From Prorocentrum cordatum (taxonomy: Eukaryota; Sar; Dinophyceae; Prorocentrales; Prorocentraceae), in NCBI GenBank assembly GCA_963575745.1, contig CAUYUJ010012102.1, positions 64,001 to 86,000 of the forward strand: a stretch of 22,000 nucleotides of DNA, read 5' to 3'. Below, piece by piece: positions 1-7,786 of the stretch (position 1 is its first letter; each line of letters begins with the position of its first letter). The translations under genes were made by a program, and so were the position numbers. The notes beneath the pieces are model-generated. The model was not told the origin of the DNA and did no database searches. It worked only from the letters and a program-made list of their open reading frames with translations.

Positions 1-106
1 TCGCGCGCCTGCTGGCCCTGGCCTCGTTTTCGCGTCGCTCGCCGTCGCCCGCCGCCCAGTTGTCTCGCCTGGAGGAGCTTGGCTGCGCAAGGATCGACAG
101 GATCGA

Positions 107-330
107 CAGGAGGAGGAGGTGGAGGAGGAGGAGGAGGAGGAGGAGGAGAGGAGAGGGGGAGGGGAGGGGGAGGGGAGGGGAGGGGGAGGGGAGGGGGAGG
201 GGGAGGTGGAGGGGGAGAGGGGGAGAGGAGGAGGGGAGGAGGGAGGAGGAGGAGGAGGAGGAGGAGGAGGAGGAGGATGAGGAGAGGAGGGAGGAGGAGG
301 GGAGGAGGAGGAGGAGGGGGAGGCTCGTTC
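107..330. repeat. GGA/GGGA microsatellite, purine on plus strand
   Basis: An almost pure purine tract of (GGA)n and GGGGA blocks, interrupted once by GAGGATGAGG. It is polypurine/polypyrimidine with potential for triplex or G-quadruplex structure. Reading frames crossing it are poly-Arg/Glu/Gly and are not credible proteins. Bases 1-106 show nothing recognisable. Confidence 0.95.
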
Positions 331-510
331 TGCCGCGGGCCAGGCGTGCCCGGGGCAGGAACCCTCTCGCGCCCGTGGGCAGCCTCGCCGCGCCCAAGCG
401 CGCGCGCGTCGCGCACGAGGGCGGTCGACGTCGGTGTTGCGCCCGGGGCCATCCGATTCGCCTCGGCCGCGCACCTGCAGCTTCCAACTGCCTGACACCT
501 CCAGTGCCGC

Positions 511-655
511 CCCTCCTCCTCCTCCTCCTCCTCCTCCTCCTCCTCCTCCTCCTCCTCCTCCTCCTCATCATCATCATCATCATCATCCTTTCTCTGCGTC
601 CTCGTCCTCGTCCCCGTGTTCCTCCTCCTCCTTCTCCTCCTCCTCCTCCTCCCAC
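511..655. repeat. CCT, CAT and mixed pyrimidine microsatellites
   Basis: (CCT)n at about 511-566 passes into (CAT)n at 565-588, then imperfect CCT/CGTCCT to 655. The polarity is opposite to the GGA tract at 107-330. The 180 bp between (331-510) are GC-rich without a recognised feature. Confidence 0.95.
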
Positions 656-1396
656 TGCACCCGCCCATCGCACTCACAAGCAACACCCATTACATCCCCA
701 CACGGTTGCATGGCATGCTGCGGCACACCTCTCGAGCCAACCACGCCCTCTCTGGATGCAGCCCCAATGCAGCTCGACAACGGGAACACCGTCAGAGACG
801 CAGAGCGAAACGATGAAGGCCCGACAAGCAGAGACGGCCAAGGTAACAACACAGACAGACAAGCACGCCTTAGGATGACCGTGCCCTTGCGAAAACGGTG
901 CACCTGACAGTAGCACAAGAGGCGCATCACAGCTTTCTGCCATGAGCGCGCTGCGACTCCTCGACATCCTCATCTTCCCCCTCGACCCGCTCCACCCGAT
1001 CCACATCCTCTTCGCCCTCGTTCGTCTTCATGCCTCCTCCCTTCCCACCCCTATTCGCCTGCTCCATTCCTATCACCGTTCCCCTCGCCATCGGCATCTT
1101 CTTCCTCTTCCTCCTCCGCCTTCTCCTCCTCCAATGTCTCCTCTTCCTCCCTCCCTCGTCCTGTTCCTTCTCCTCCTCATCCTCATTATCGTCTCTGTTA
1201 TCCCACACCTACCATCTGATCTTTCACGCTGTCCTCATCCTCCTTCTCTTCGGCTCCATTCCTCCGACTGTGCGCACGACTGAGATGTGGAGCACGACTG
1301 CGCTCGCTGCACGACGCTCGCCCCACTCTGAAAACGGAGGTCGCACCATGAGCCGACAGACCTTCACGCCCGAAGCACTGGAGTAGCGGTAGCCCA
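656..1396. other. No gene recognised; pyrimidine-rich DNA
   Basis: 656-950 is mixed sequence with no recognisable product in any frame. 960-1260 is pyrimidine-rich (CTCCTC, CCTCCTT, CTTCTCCTC) and gives only Leu/Ser/Pro or Glu/Arg-rich translations. Confidence 0.7.
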
Positions 1397-1512
1397 TAGA
1401 TATATACATATGTATATATGTATGTTCATATGTACATACATATGTATATACATATGTATACATACATATATATACACATAGAAATCTATATATATATATA
1501 TATATATATAGA
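1397..1512. repeat. ATATAC/TATG and (TA)n microsatellite
   Basis: An imperfect TATATACATATG-type repeat to about 1480, then GAAATC followed by (TA)n to 1512. It is the most AT-rich island of the left half. GAAATC plus (TA)n recurs at 4386. Confidence 0.95.
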
Positions 1513-1715
1513 TCGTTGTTTCCTGATCGGTCTGACATCGGCTTGCAGCGTGCACCTCTCGGGCGGGTGGTAGTGGGGGGTGGCCGACACGGGGGGGGCA
1601 GGGCAGGGCCACTTTGTAGGGCCCCCCGTGGAGCCGGCAGGGGCCCCAGAGTGGCCTGCAAGGCCCCTTCAGGACGTTCCCCCCCCCACTCACCGGGAGC
1701 GGCCAAGAGGGGGGT

Positions 1716-1860
1716 GTCCAAGAGGGGGGGGTGCAAACAATGACTGGCGGCATGTGCGCGGCCCAGCGGGGGGGGCCAGGGACGTAACGAAATAAGAAGA
1801 GGCGCCACGACATCTGGGGGAATATCATGGCCCCCGCCATGATATCCACCCCCCCTAGTC
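1716..1860. mobile_element. MITE-like element, family F, copy 1 (145 bp)
   Basis: This stretch is homologous along its length to 16488-16633: GTCCAAG start, G-run, GCATGTGCGC, CAGCGGGGGG, GAAATAAGAAGAGGC, ATCATG palindrome, ATCTCCAC-like end and terminal TAGTC. The ends form an imperfect inverted repeat (G-run then AT-rich ATCATG). The 3' part contains a perfect hairpin, ATATCATGGC (1822-1831) and GCCATGATAT (1836-1845). No target duplication is clear. Confidence 0.55.
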
Positions 1861-2945
1861 ATCCCCCCCCCCTTTTCCGCCCCCCCACTCAGGTCCCCCC
1901 CCCCGTTGCCACTAGATCGGGCATGTCCTCCTACAGGGGGATTTTGGACGACAAATAAGACATAGTCAGACACGTACCCCAGAATGGTCAAAGCATGTGC
2001 TCAAAAAAAACGTCCCCGGACTGTTTGTTTGACTATTGTTGGATATTCCGCCTGTACAGGGACAGGCCCGACTTAACATTACCACCCGCCCGAATCTCAC
2101 AGGTAAACTGATCTCACGACGTTCTGCGTCGCGCCGCAGACCGCTGGCACCTCTGGAGGCGAGGCGCACCCGAGCTCCGAGAGAAGGGGCGGCATGTGGG
2201 GGGGCAGTATCCAGCAGTGCGTCTTGGGGGAATCACCGACGGGCGGCTGCACATCCTCCACGGGTCCTTAGCTTGAGGAGCAGACGACGGCAGCGGCCAC
2301 CCCAGGGAGCAGGAAAGACGCGGGGCCCACCCTCCCATCGCACGTGGGGGGGCGGGAGGGGGTGTCTGGCCCCCGACCCCTGCGCAACGCACTGTTTGCA
2401 GCAGTGCGTCCTATGCGGGGGGCCCCACCTGCTTGAAACCGGCGCCGCACACGGCCGAGATCTGCTCCGCGCGGAGGGGCGGGGAACGGGGGGGGGCGAG
2501 GGCCCGCGCCGATCGGCAAAACCATCAGATCAGATCAGAACCCAGAATGCCTCCAAGATCGGGCTACACTCGAGCTTCAATGTGCGATGCGCGGCCATGC
2601 ATCTCGCGACCAGCAACTGCGCAGCAGTCGCTGCCGCAGCGCGCCCGAAAGAAGACGACGAGTCGCGTCCTGATCGGCCTCGGCAAAACACTCAGTAAGG
2701 AAACGGTCACGTAGCCTTAGCGTGTTCGCGTGTTCGGCTACACGCAAGAGCGACCCTGGGTAAGAAAGAACTTCAGTGCGCGGCCGCTGGGGGCGCCGCG
2801 CGGGGGAACAAGCACAGGCGCGCAGGACGCCACTGCCGCATCGCGCTCGGCGATCGGAGGACCCCAGTTTGCCCGCCGCAAATCACTCCGGCGAATGTCG
2901 GAAGCCGGGCAAGGGCTGCTGAATCCGTGGCTGCTAAAATCGCCC
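1861..2945. other. No gene recognised; includes hairpin at 2387-2409
   Basis: The sequence is GC-rich with G and C homopolymers. A perfect 8-bp hairpin ACGCACTG (2387-2394) / CAGTGCGT (2402-2409) has a 7-nt loop; GCAGTGCGTC also occurs near 2215. CCTGTACAGG near 2050 is a perfect palindrome. Reading frames of up to 220 codons have no recognisable motif. Confidence 0.6.
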
Positions 2946-3040
2946 TCCGGGAAGTTATCTTCGTCCTTCCGGGAAGGAGTCCGTCGAACGTTTCGCGTGC
3001 CGCGCCTCCTTCCGGGAAGCTGTGCTTTTCTTCCGGGAGG
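2945..3040. repeat. Cluster of CTTCCGGGAAG near-palindromes
   Basis: Four sites occur in under 100 bp: CTCCGGGAAG (2945-2954), CCTTCCGGGAAGG (2965-2977), CTTCCGGGAAG (3009-3019) and CTTCCGGGAGG (3030-3040). Two are perfect 11-bp odd palindromes. This could be a protein-binding cluster or remains of a short-spaced repeat; no adjacent gene is recognised. Confidence 0.6.
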
Positions 3041-3234
3041 GCCGTTTTAGCGGCCACGGCTTTATAGGGGGCAAACAAACCTACCTCGCTTTTGACCACC
3101 CCCGCTTCCAAGGGATGCCAAGCGATGCCAAACTACGGCCCGTACTGCTCAGAACGCTGGACGAGGCGGCGCTGGGTGTGACTTGGTCTTGCCTGGAAGC
3201 GAAAGCGGGGTAGGTAATCCACGCTCTGATTTTA

Positions 3235-3429
3235 TCGGGTCGGGCGAAAGGGGGGGATAGCAAAGGGGGGGGGTGAGAATCAGCTCGCGTAGCTGATTTT
3301 CCGGGCGCCTCCCGGCGCCGAAGGCGACCATGTATCGAGGAATGGGCCCCTCGGTGAGGCCGAAACCAGCTGCATGCAGCAAATGTCGTAACCCCCCCTT
3401 TCCCAATCCCCCCCTTTCGCCCGACCCGA
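3235..3429. mobile_element. MITE family A, copy 1 (195 bp, 5-bp TSD)
   Basis: The ends are perfect inverted repeats: TCGGGTCGGGCGAAAG then seven G and AT at the left (3235-3258), and the exact reverse complement at the right (to 3429). The similarity continues imperfectly to about 43 bp through a second G-run. A direct duplication TTTTA flanks both sides (3230-3234 and 3430-3434). There is no coding capacity for a transposase, so this is a non-autonomous element. The interior holds short palindromes (AGCTCGCGTAGCT; GGGCGCCTCCCGGCGCC). A 5-bp TSD is uncommon among cut-and-paste families (Transib makes 5 bp), but the superfamily cannot be assigned from ends alone. Confidence 0.88.
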
Positions 3430-3436
3430 TTTTAGC

Positions 3437-3741
3437 AGCCCTCGCCCAGCGTTCGAGACTGGCCACTCCCGCGCGCGGGCGACGCCCCATCGCAGAGCCG
3501 ACCGCTGCGCCGAACACGCAAAAAATGATGATGATGCCCAGGAGGACGGAGCCCACTCCCTTCCCCCCCTTTGGTGATGGCCGCTGGCGACCTGCGGCTG
3601 CATGCGCTGCCTGCCTGCTCCCCGAACGAGAAGGACTTCTCAATGAGGCTGTCATCCCGCTTTCGAGCCCTCGCCCAGCGTTCGAGAGTGGCCCCTCCCG
3701 CGCGCGGGCGACGCCCCGTCGCAGAGCCGCCCGCTTCGCCG
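3437..3741. repeat. Direct repeat pair (3437-3512 and 3666-3741)
   Basis: Two 76-bp copies start AGCCCTCGCCCAGCGTTCGA and end with CGCAGAGCCG plus a variable C-rich tail; only about six positions differ. They are separated by about 150 bp holding GATGATGATG and pyrimidine runs. MITE A copy 1 is inserted just left of the first copy. Minus-strand reading frames across it differ between copies, so a coding role is not supported. Confidence 0.75.
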
Positions 3742-4017
3742 CGGGGCCTCGCCCCCCTCGCCGGCCTCGCCCCCTCGGCGGGCACGCCCCCGACCGCCCG
3801 CCTCCCGGCACCCCGCGGCGGCAGCCTCCATGGGGCCCAGAGGGGATGGGCCTCGAGGGACCGCGCCGCATCGGCGATGCATCGGCGACGTCGTCGGTGC
3901 ATCGGCGGCGCCGGCGTGGAGAGAGGCGGGCTCCGCATCGCGAGCCGCATCGCGAGCCGCATCGGCGGTGCGGCGCGATCCTCCGGCCCCGCCTGCTCCA
4001 ACCCCATCGGGGAGGCC

Positions 4018-4197
4018 TAGACCTGAGCATTTTCTCAGGGTGGAGGGCTCAGGGTGAAAGCCATATGGGCGTTTGTACCTCGAAAATCACCTCGTCTTGT
4101 GATTCACCTCTTGCAGATTCAAGCCTCGAAGATCCATCGAGACGGCATTTCAGACTCCACCCTTTGCCCTCCACCCAAAGAAAATGCTGGGTAGACC
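4018..4197. mobile_element. MITE-like element, family E (5-6 bp TSD)
   Basis: The left arm (about 4023-4056: GAGCATTTTCTCAGGGTGG then AGGGCTCAGGGTG) and the reverse complement of the right arm (about 4191-4160: AGCATTTTCTTTGGGTGG then AGGGCAAAGGGTG) agree over about 34 bp with few mismatches. Both flanks carry TAGACC (4018-4023 and 4192-4197), read as a 5- or 6-bp target duplication. The core is about 100 bp without an ORF of note. Only one copy is seen here, so the borders are good but unconfirmed by a second insertion. Confidence 0.7.
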
Positions 4198-4389
4198 CAG
4201 GGACGCGGCGGCCGTGCTCGCGCGGGGAGGGCACCCGGAGGGCGTCGGCGAGCATGGCCAGGTCGCGCTCGGACAGCGTCCTGCGAGGGGCCAGGGCGCT
4301 CGACGGGGCGGACGGCTCCAACCTGGGCGGATGCCCGCGGCAAAGCACAGCCAAGCCTGGCCCGAGGACCAGGAGGTAGGGAACCGAAA

Positions 4390-4390
<1 letters not shown>

Positions 4391-4420
<30 letters not shown>
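4391..4420. repeat. (TA)n microsatellite
   Basis: About 15 TA units preceded by GAAATC, as at 1482. The right flank (CGCTGTTTCTGG, later TGACA) loosely resembles that at 1513 (CGTTGTTTCCTG, later TGACA). Confidence 0.95.
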
Positions 4421-4422
<2 letters not shown>

Positions 4423-4620
4423 GCCGACGCTGTTTCTGGCCCTGCATTGACATTCGCACGAGGAAATGGATCCTGGTGTATACGGGGCCCTGGCGTATAC
4501 GTCCTCGCTGCTTCCCCCGGAAAGCGGGGACACGAGTGTGCACCACACAGCCCCGACGTCGCCCCCGACCCTCCAGGAAGCTCTGGCACTGAAGAGCAGC
4601 CCGCCACTGGCAGTCTGCAT

Positions 4621-4816
4621 TCGGGTCGGGCGAAAGGGGGGGATAGCAAAGGGGGGGGGGGGAGAATTAGCTCACGTAGCTGATTTTCCCAGCGCCTCCC
4701 GGCGCCGGAGGCGGCTATGTATCGAGGAATGGGCTCCTCGGTGAGGCCGAGACCAGCTGCATGCAGCAAATTTCGTAACCCCCCCTTTCCCAATCCCCCC
4801 CTTTCGTCCGGCCCGA
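4621..4816. mobile_element. MITE family A, copy 2 (196 bp, 5-bp TSD)
   Basis: This is the same element as at 3235-3429 in the same orientation, with high identity along its length. Its right end has two substitutions (TCCGGCCCGA for CCCGACCCGA), so it is somewhat diverged. The flanking direct duplication is TGCAT (4616-4620 and 4817-4821), different from copy 1. Two copies with different 5-bp duplications fix both the element borders and the TSD length. It sits exactly at the left border of the tandem array that starts at 4821. Confidence 0.88.
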
Positions 4817-4899
4817 TGCATGCTCCACGTTGCCGAGGAGCAGCAGCAGGAGGAGGGCACGGATGGGGAGCACCGAGCTTCCGCCAGGGCCCCCCCCCC

Positions 4900-5031
4900 C
4901 TTGCCGTCGCTCGGACGTCCATTCCCTGTGTTTTTTCCGGCTTCGTGCGTGGTTTTCTCGCCAAATGATCAAGGATGCTCCTCGATGGCCCTCGCCGAGA
5001 AAAAAAATGCGCACGTCCGAGCGATGCCAAG
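4900..5031. mobile_element. MITE family B, copy 1 (132 bp)
   Basis: The left end is CTTGCCGTCGCTCGGACGT and the reverse complement of the right end is CTTGGCATCGCTCGGACGT, an inverted repeat with two mismatches in 19. The interior includes AATGATCAAGGATGCTCCTC and an A-run. The left edge abuts a C homopolymer and no target duplication can be read. It is part of array unit 1. Confidence 0.75.
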
Positions 5032-5106
5032 TGCTCCAGTTTCCGAGGAGCAGCAGCAGAGGAGGCACGGATTGGGAGCAGCGAGCTTCCGCCAGGGCCC
5101 CCCCCC

Positions 5107-5237
5107 CTTGCCGTCGCTCGGACGTCCATTCCCTGTGTTTTTTCCGGCTTCGTGCGTGGTTTTTTCGCCAAATGATCAAGGATGCTCCTCGATGGCCCTC
5201 GCCGGGAAAAAAATGCACACGTCCGAGCGATGCCAAG
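5107..5237. mobile_element. MITE family B, copy 2 (131 bp)
   Basis: It is nearly identical to the copy at 4900-5031 and has the same inverted ends; it is carried in array unit 2. The flanking unit sequence is duplicated too, so this copy arose by tandem duplication rather than by a new insertion. Confidence 0.75.
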
Positions 5238-5314
5238 AGCAGAGGAGGGCACGGATGGGGAGCACCGAGCTTCCGCCAGGGCCCCCCCCCCCCACAGGCG
5301 GGCGGCCGACGCAG

Positions 5315-5381
5315 AATGATCAAGGATGCTCCTCGATGGCCCTCGCCGGGAAAAAAATGCACACGTCCGAGCGATGCCAAG
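5315..5381. mobile_element. MITE family B, left-truncated copy in array unit 3
   Basis: Only the right half remains, from AATGATCAAGGATGCTCCTC to the terminal GCGATGCCAAG. The left half is replaced by ACAGGCGGGCGGCCGACGCA. It cannot move without its left end. Confidence 0.7.
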
Positions 5382-5445
5382 AGCAGAGGAGGGCACGGAT
5401 GGGGCTTCCGCCAGGCCCCCCCCCCACAGGCGGGCGGCCGACGCA

Positions 5446-5514
5446 AAATGATCCAAGGATGCTCCTCGATGGCCCTCGCCGAGGAGAAAACGCACACGTC
5501 CGAGCGATGCCAGG
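5446..5514. mobile_element. MITE family B, left-truncated copy in array unit 4
   Basis: It has the same deletion junction as the copy at 5315-5381. It carries one extra C in AATGATCCAAGG and an altered end (GCGATGCCAGG), so it has diverged after duplication. Confidence 0.65.
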
Positions 5515-5702
5515 ACCGAGCTTCCCGCGAGGGCCCCCCCCCACCCACGGGCGGGCGGCCGCCGCCGCGTGGACGCGCGCGCTGCTCGGGGAGAGCCCCC
5601 CGGCCTCTGCGGTGTGCCCACGGCTCGCCTCGACACCGCCCTGCGAGCACACCGCCCCTCCCCTGGCTCTCTGCGCTCCGGCGCCGTCCTTCGGCCTCCG
5701 GG

Positions 5703-5942
5703 AGTCGGGGACGGACAGGCCCCCATTTGGTAAAGCGTGGTTCAGTGAAAACGACCCGAGGCCCAAACCTGGCGGGCGCAAGCCTGGAAAGTAACGTAGA
5801 ACGACGCGAAGATCGGGACAAAATCGGATCGGGATAACTCGACATCTCTGAGAACCGGACCAGTGCTGCAGAAGCATTCCAGCATCAAAACGGATAGAGT
5901 GCATGTGCCTAAGATCTCCCGGGTTCTCTGCCCACGCGAGCT
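5703..5942. mobile_element. MITE family C, copy 1 (about 240 bp, long form)
   Basis: The left end AGTCGGGGACGGACAGGCCC pairs imperfectly with the reverse complement of the right end (AGCTCGCGTGGGCAGAGAAC). It shares AACGTGGTTCAGTGAAA-like and CGACCCGAGGCCCAAACC blocks with the next copy, with which it lies head to tail. Its right half is about 60 bp longer and diverged. Confidence 0.6.
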
Positions 5943-5944
5943 GA

Positions 5945-6120
5945 AATCGGGGATGGACAGACCCCCCTTGAGTAAAACGTGGTTCAGTGAAAGCGACCCG
6001 AGGCCCAAACCTGGCGGGCGCAGGCCTTGAAAAGAGCGGCCACGGCGCCCTCTCGAGAACCGAACACGGACAATGCACCACTCGACGTGTCACTGTTGGG
6101 GGTTCTGTCCGCCCCCGACT
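5945..6120. mobile_element. MITE family C, copy 2 (176 bp)
   Basis: The left end (AATCGGGGATGGACAGACCC) and the reverse complement of the right end (AGTCGGGGGCGGACAGAACC) agree at about 16 of 20 positions. The interior contains GACCCGAGGCCCAAACCTGG, GGCGCCCTCTCG and CGACGTGTCA. No clear target duplication is seen. It lies directly after copy 1. Confidence 0.72.
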
Positions 6121-6159
6121 CCAGAGGCGGCACCGAGAGGAGGCGAAGACCGCGCCGAG

Positions 6160-6235
6160 AGTGCTGCAAGAGCTCTCCCAGACAGCCCCCAGGCGGCCGC
6201 AGGGGTGCCGAGGCGGCCCCACATTGTCTCAGAAC
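6160..6235. repeat. Dispersed repeat following MITE C (second copy 7511-7590)
   Basis: GAGTGCTGCAAGAGCTCTCC, GACAGCCCCCAGGCGGCCG and CATTGTCTCAGAACGT recur at 7511-7590 with few changes. In both places the block follows a MITE C right end, so the two were probably duplicated together. Confidence 0.7.
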
Positions 6236-6412
6236 GTTCGGCGGTGGACAACCCTCCCTTTAGGAAACCTCGCCTTAGTGAAAACGGCCTGGGACCGAAA
6301 CCGACGGACCTGGACCCGCAGAAATGACGGCCGCGGCGCCCTCTCGCGAACCGAAAGCGGTAAACTCCTTAGTCGACGTGTCAGGGTAGGAGATCTATCC
6401 ACCCCCGAAGAC
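6236..6412. mobile_element. MITE family C, copy 3 (177 bp)
   Basis: The layout matches copy 2: a TTCGGCGGTGGACAACCCTC left end, AGTGAAAACGGCC, GGCCGCGGCGCCCTCTCGCG, CGACGTGTCAGGGTAGGAG and a right end whose reverse complement begins TCTTCGGGGGTGGATAGATC. Length agreement with copy 2 (177 versus 176 bp) supports the borders. Confidence 0.7.
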
Positions 6413-6614
6413 AAGAGGACGAGGGGGCAGACAGCACGAGAGAAGCAGAAGGACAAGGACGAGGAGGCAGACAGCAAGGAGAATCCCACCAGCCCTCTGG
6501 GCGTAGGTGGTCTAGAGCAGATCCTCTTCCACCCCTCCCTCTTCCCCCTTGGGGAGGGGTTTACCCCTCCCCCTACCCCCTCCCCTGGACCTGGACGGGG
6601 GGGGCCGCGGGTAG

Positions 6615-7370
6615 TTAGAGCGTCCCAGATGGCCCAAGACGGCTCCAAGAGCGCCTCAGAGAACCCAAGATGAGCTCCAAGATGGCTCAAGATAGCGCAA
6701 GATCGCTCGAGATGGCTCCTAAGATGGTTCCAAGAAGCCCAAAGACGGCCCCAAGATAACTCCAAGTGGCCAAACAGCTCCCCAAGGAGGCCCCGAAGAG
6801 GCCAAAATCGTCCCAAAACCTAAGGAAAATCAATGATTTTTGCTTTCTCGCCTTTTCGCTTCCGATGGCCATCCGAGGCCTGGAGATGGTTCCAAGATGG
6901 CCCAAGAGGGCCCCAAGAGAGCCCCAAAAGAGCCCCAAGACGGCCCCAAGAGCGCCCAAGAGCACTCCAAGAGCGTTCCAAGAGGGGTCCAAGAGGCGAT
7001 TTTAGGGGCTTCCGAGGGGGGACGCTAATTAAACCCCCCCTCTTGTTTGATCGATCTCCTCCAAGATGGCCCCAAGAAGCGCCCAGGAAGCCCCAAGAGG
7101 TCCCAAGATGGCCCCAAAATGGCCCCAAGAGGCCCCCAAGAGGCCCCCCGGAGGCCCCCAAGAGACCCCCAAGAGGCCCCAAGAGCCCCCCCAGATGCAC
7201 CCAAGATGCTCCAAGAGGCCTCGGCGAGAATGCCTAATCATTGATTCTACACAGGTTTTAGCCACATGGAGGCCTCTTGGGGGGGGGCACGGATTAAGAT
7301 GACTCCAAGAGCGTCTGGGAGAGCCCAAAATGACCTCCAAGATGGCTCAAGATATCCCAAGATGTCTCAT
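6615..7370. repeat. Degenerate CCAAGATGGCC short-period repeat, block 1
   Basis: Short units of about 10-13 bp vary around CCAAGATGGCCC and CCAAGAGGCCCC across about 750 bp. They are interrupted by AT-richer inserts (about 6825-6880 and 7015-7055). Translation gives Leu/Gly/Trp-rich (minus) or Pro/Lys/Arg-rich (plus) strings, typical of repeat-born frames. CCAAGATGGCTCAAG occurs at 6677 and 7337. Confidence 0.85.
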
Positions 7371-7448
7371 AATGGCTTCCTCTGTGTGCTGCCCACTTCT
7401 CTGATCGAGGCAATTCCTCTGGGCATCGTTTCTGGATGGGCTGGTGGG

Positions 7449-7512
7449 GATTCGCGAAGCGACAACAATTCCTTAATCGACGTGTCAGGGTAGGAGGTCT
7501 ATCCACGTCCGA
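7449..7512. mobile_element. MITE family C, right-half fragment
   Basis: TTCGCGAAGCGACAACAATT, then CGACGTGTCAGGGTAGGAGG and TCTATCCACGTCCGAG match the right half of copy 3. It is followed at once by GTGCTGCAAGAACTCTCC, the same flank as that after copy 2 (from about 6160), so this is a duplicated block (element end plus flank) rather than an independent insertion. Confidence 0.65.
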
Positions 7513-7643
7513 GTGCTGCAAGAACTCTCCGAGACAGCCCCCAGGCGGCCGAAGGAGGGCCGAGGCGGCCCAGCATTGTCTCAGAACGTCTGCCTCCGAA
7601 CGGCCCGAGCGGCCGCCAAGAGCCCCCCGAAGGGGTCCAGGAA

Positions 7644-7772
7644 GAAGTCAACAAACATGTTGAACATATAGAAGTCAACAAACATATAGAAATCATAGAA
7701 ATCAACAAATATAGAAGTCAACAAACATATAGAAGTCAAACACAAGTAAACAAACATATAGAAAACATGTAG
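7644..7772. repeat. AT-rich tandem repeat (AGAAGTCAACAAACATAT)
   Basis: About six imperfect copies of an 18-20 bp unit around AGAAGTCAACAAACATAT, with some shortened. It sits inside the CCAAGATGG-type region. Confidence 0.85.
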
Positions 7773-7786
7773 AGTAAAATACATGA

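Larger units (their letters stand above)
4821..5560. repeat. Tandem array with embedded MITE B (two full, two deleted, one partial unit)
   Basis: Units run 4821-5031 (211 bp), 5032-5237 (206), 5238-5381 (144), 5382-5514 (133) and a partial one to about 5560. A full unit is TGCTCCA, GAGGAGCAGCAGCAG, GGGCACGGATGGGGAG, CTTCCGCCAGGG, a C homopolymer of 9-12, then one MITE B. Units 3 and 4 share the same replacement of the left half of MITE B by ACAGGCGGGCGGCCGACGCA, so the deletion arose once and was then amplified. Long reading frames cross the array on both strands, but they are products of repeat phase and are not called as genes. Confidence 0.85.

Noticed and set aside
60-930. Open frames of up to 272 codons through GGA/CCT tracts
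   Set aside because: Composition is almost entirely Arg/Glu/Gly or Pro/Ser/Leu from microsatellites; no domain or normal codon use.
3149-4030. 293-codon minus frame with a hydrophobic Ile-rich segment near 3525
   Set aside because: The segment comes from a GATGATGATG run, and the frame continues through MITE A and the direct repeat.
4119-5726. 535-codon minus-strand frame
   Set aside because: It is made of MITE A, MITE B and MITE C sequence; its internal repeats match DNA repeat phase, not protein domains.
6687-7200. Trp/Gly/Leu-rich minus frames suggesting membrane proteins
   Set aside because: They arise from the CCAAGATGGCC repeat in every block; hydrophobicity is a by-product of the unit.
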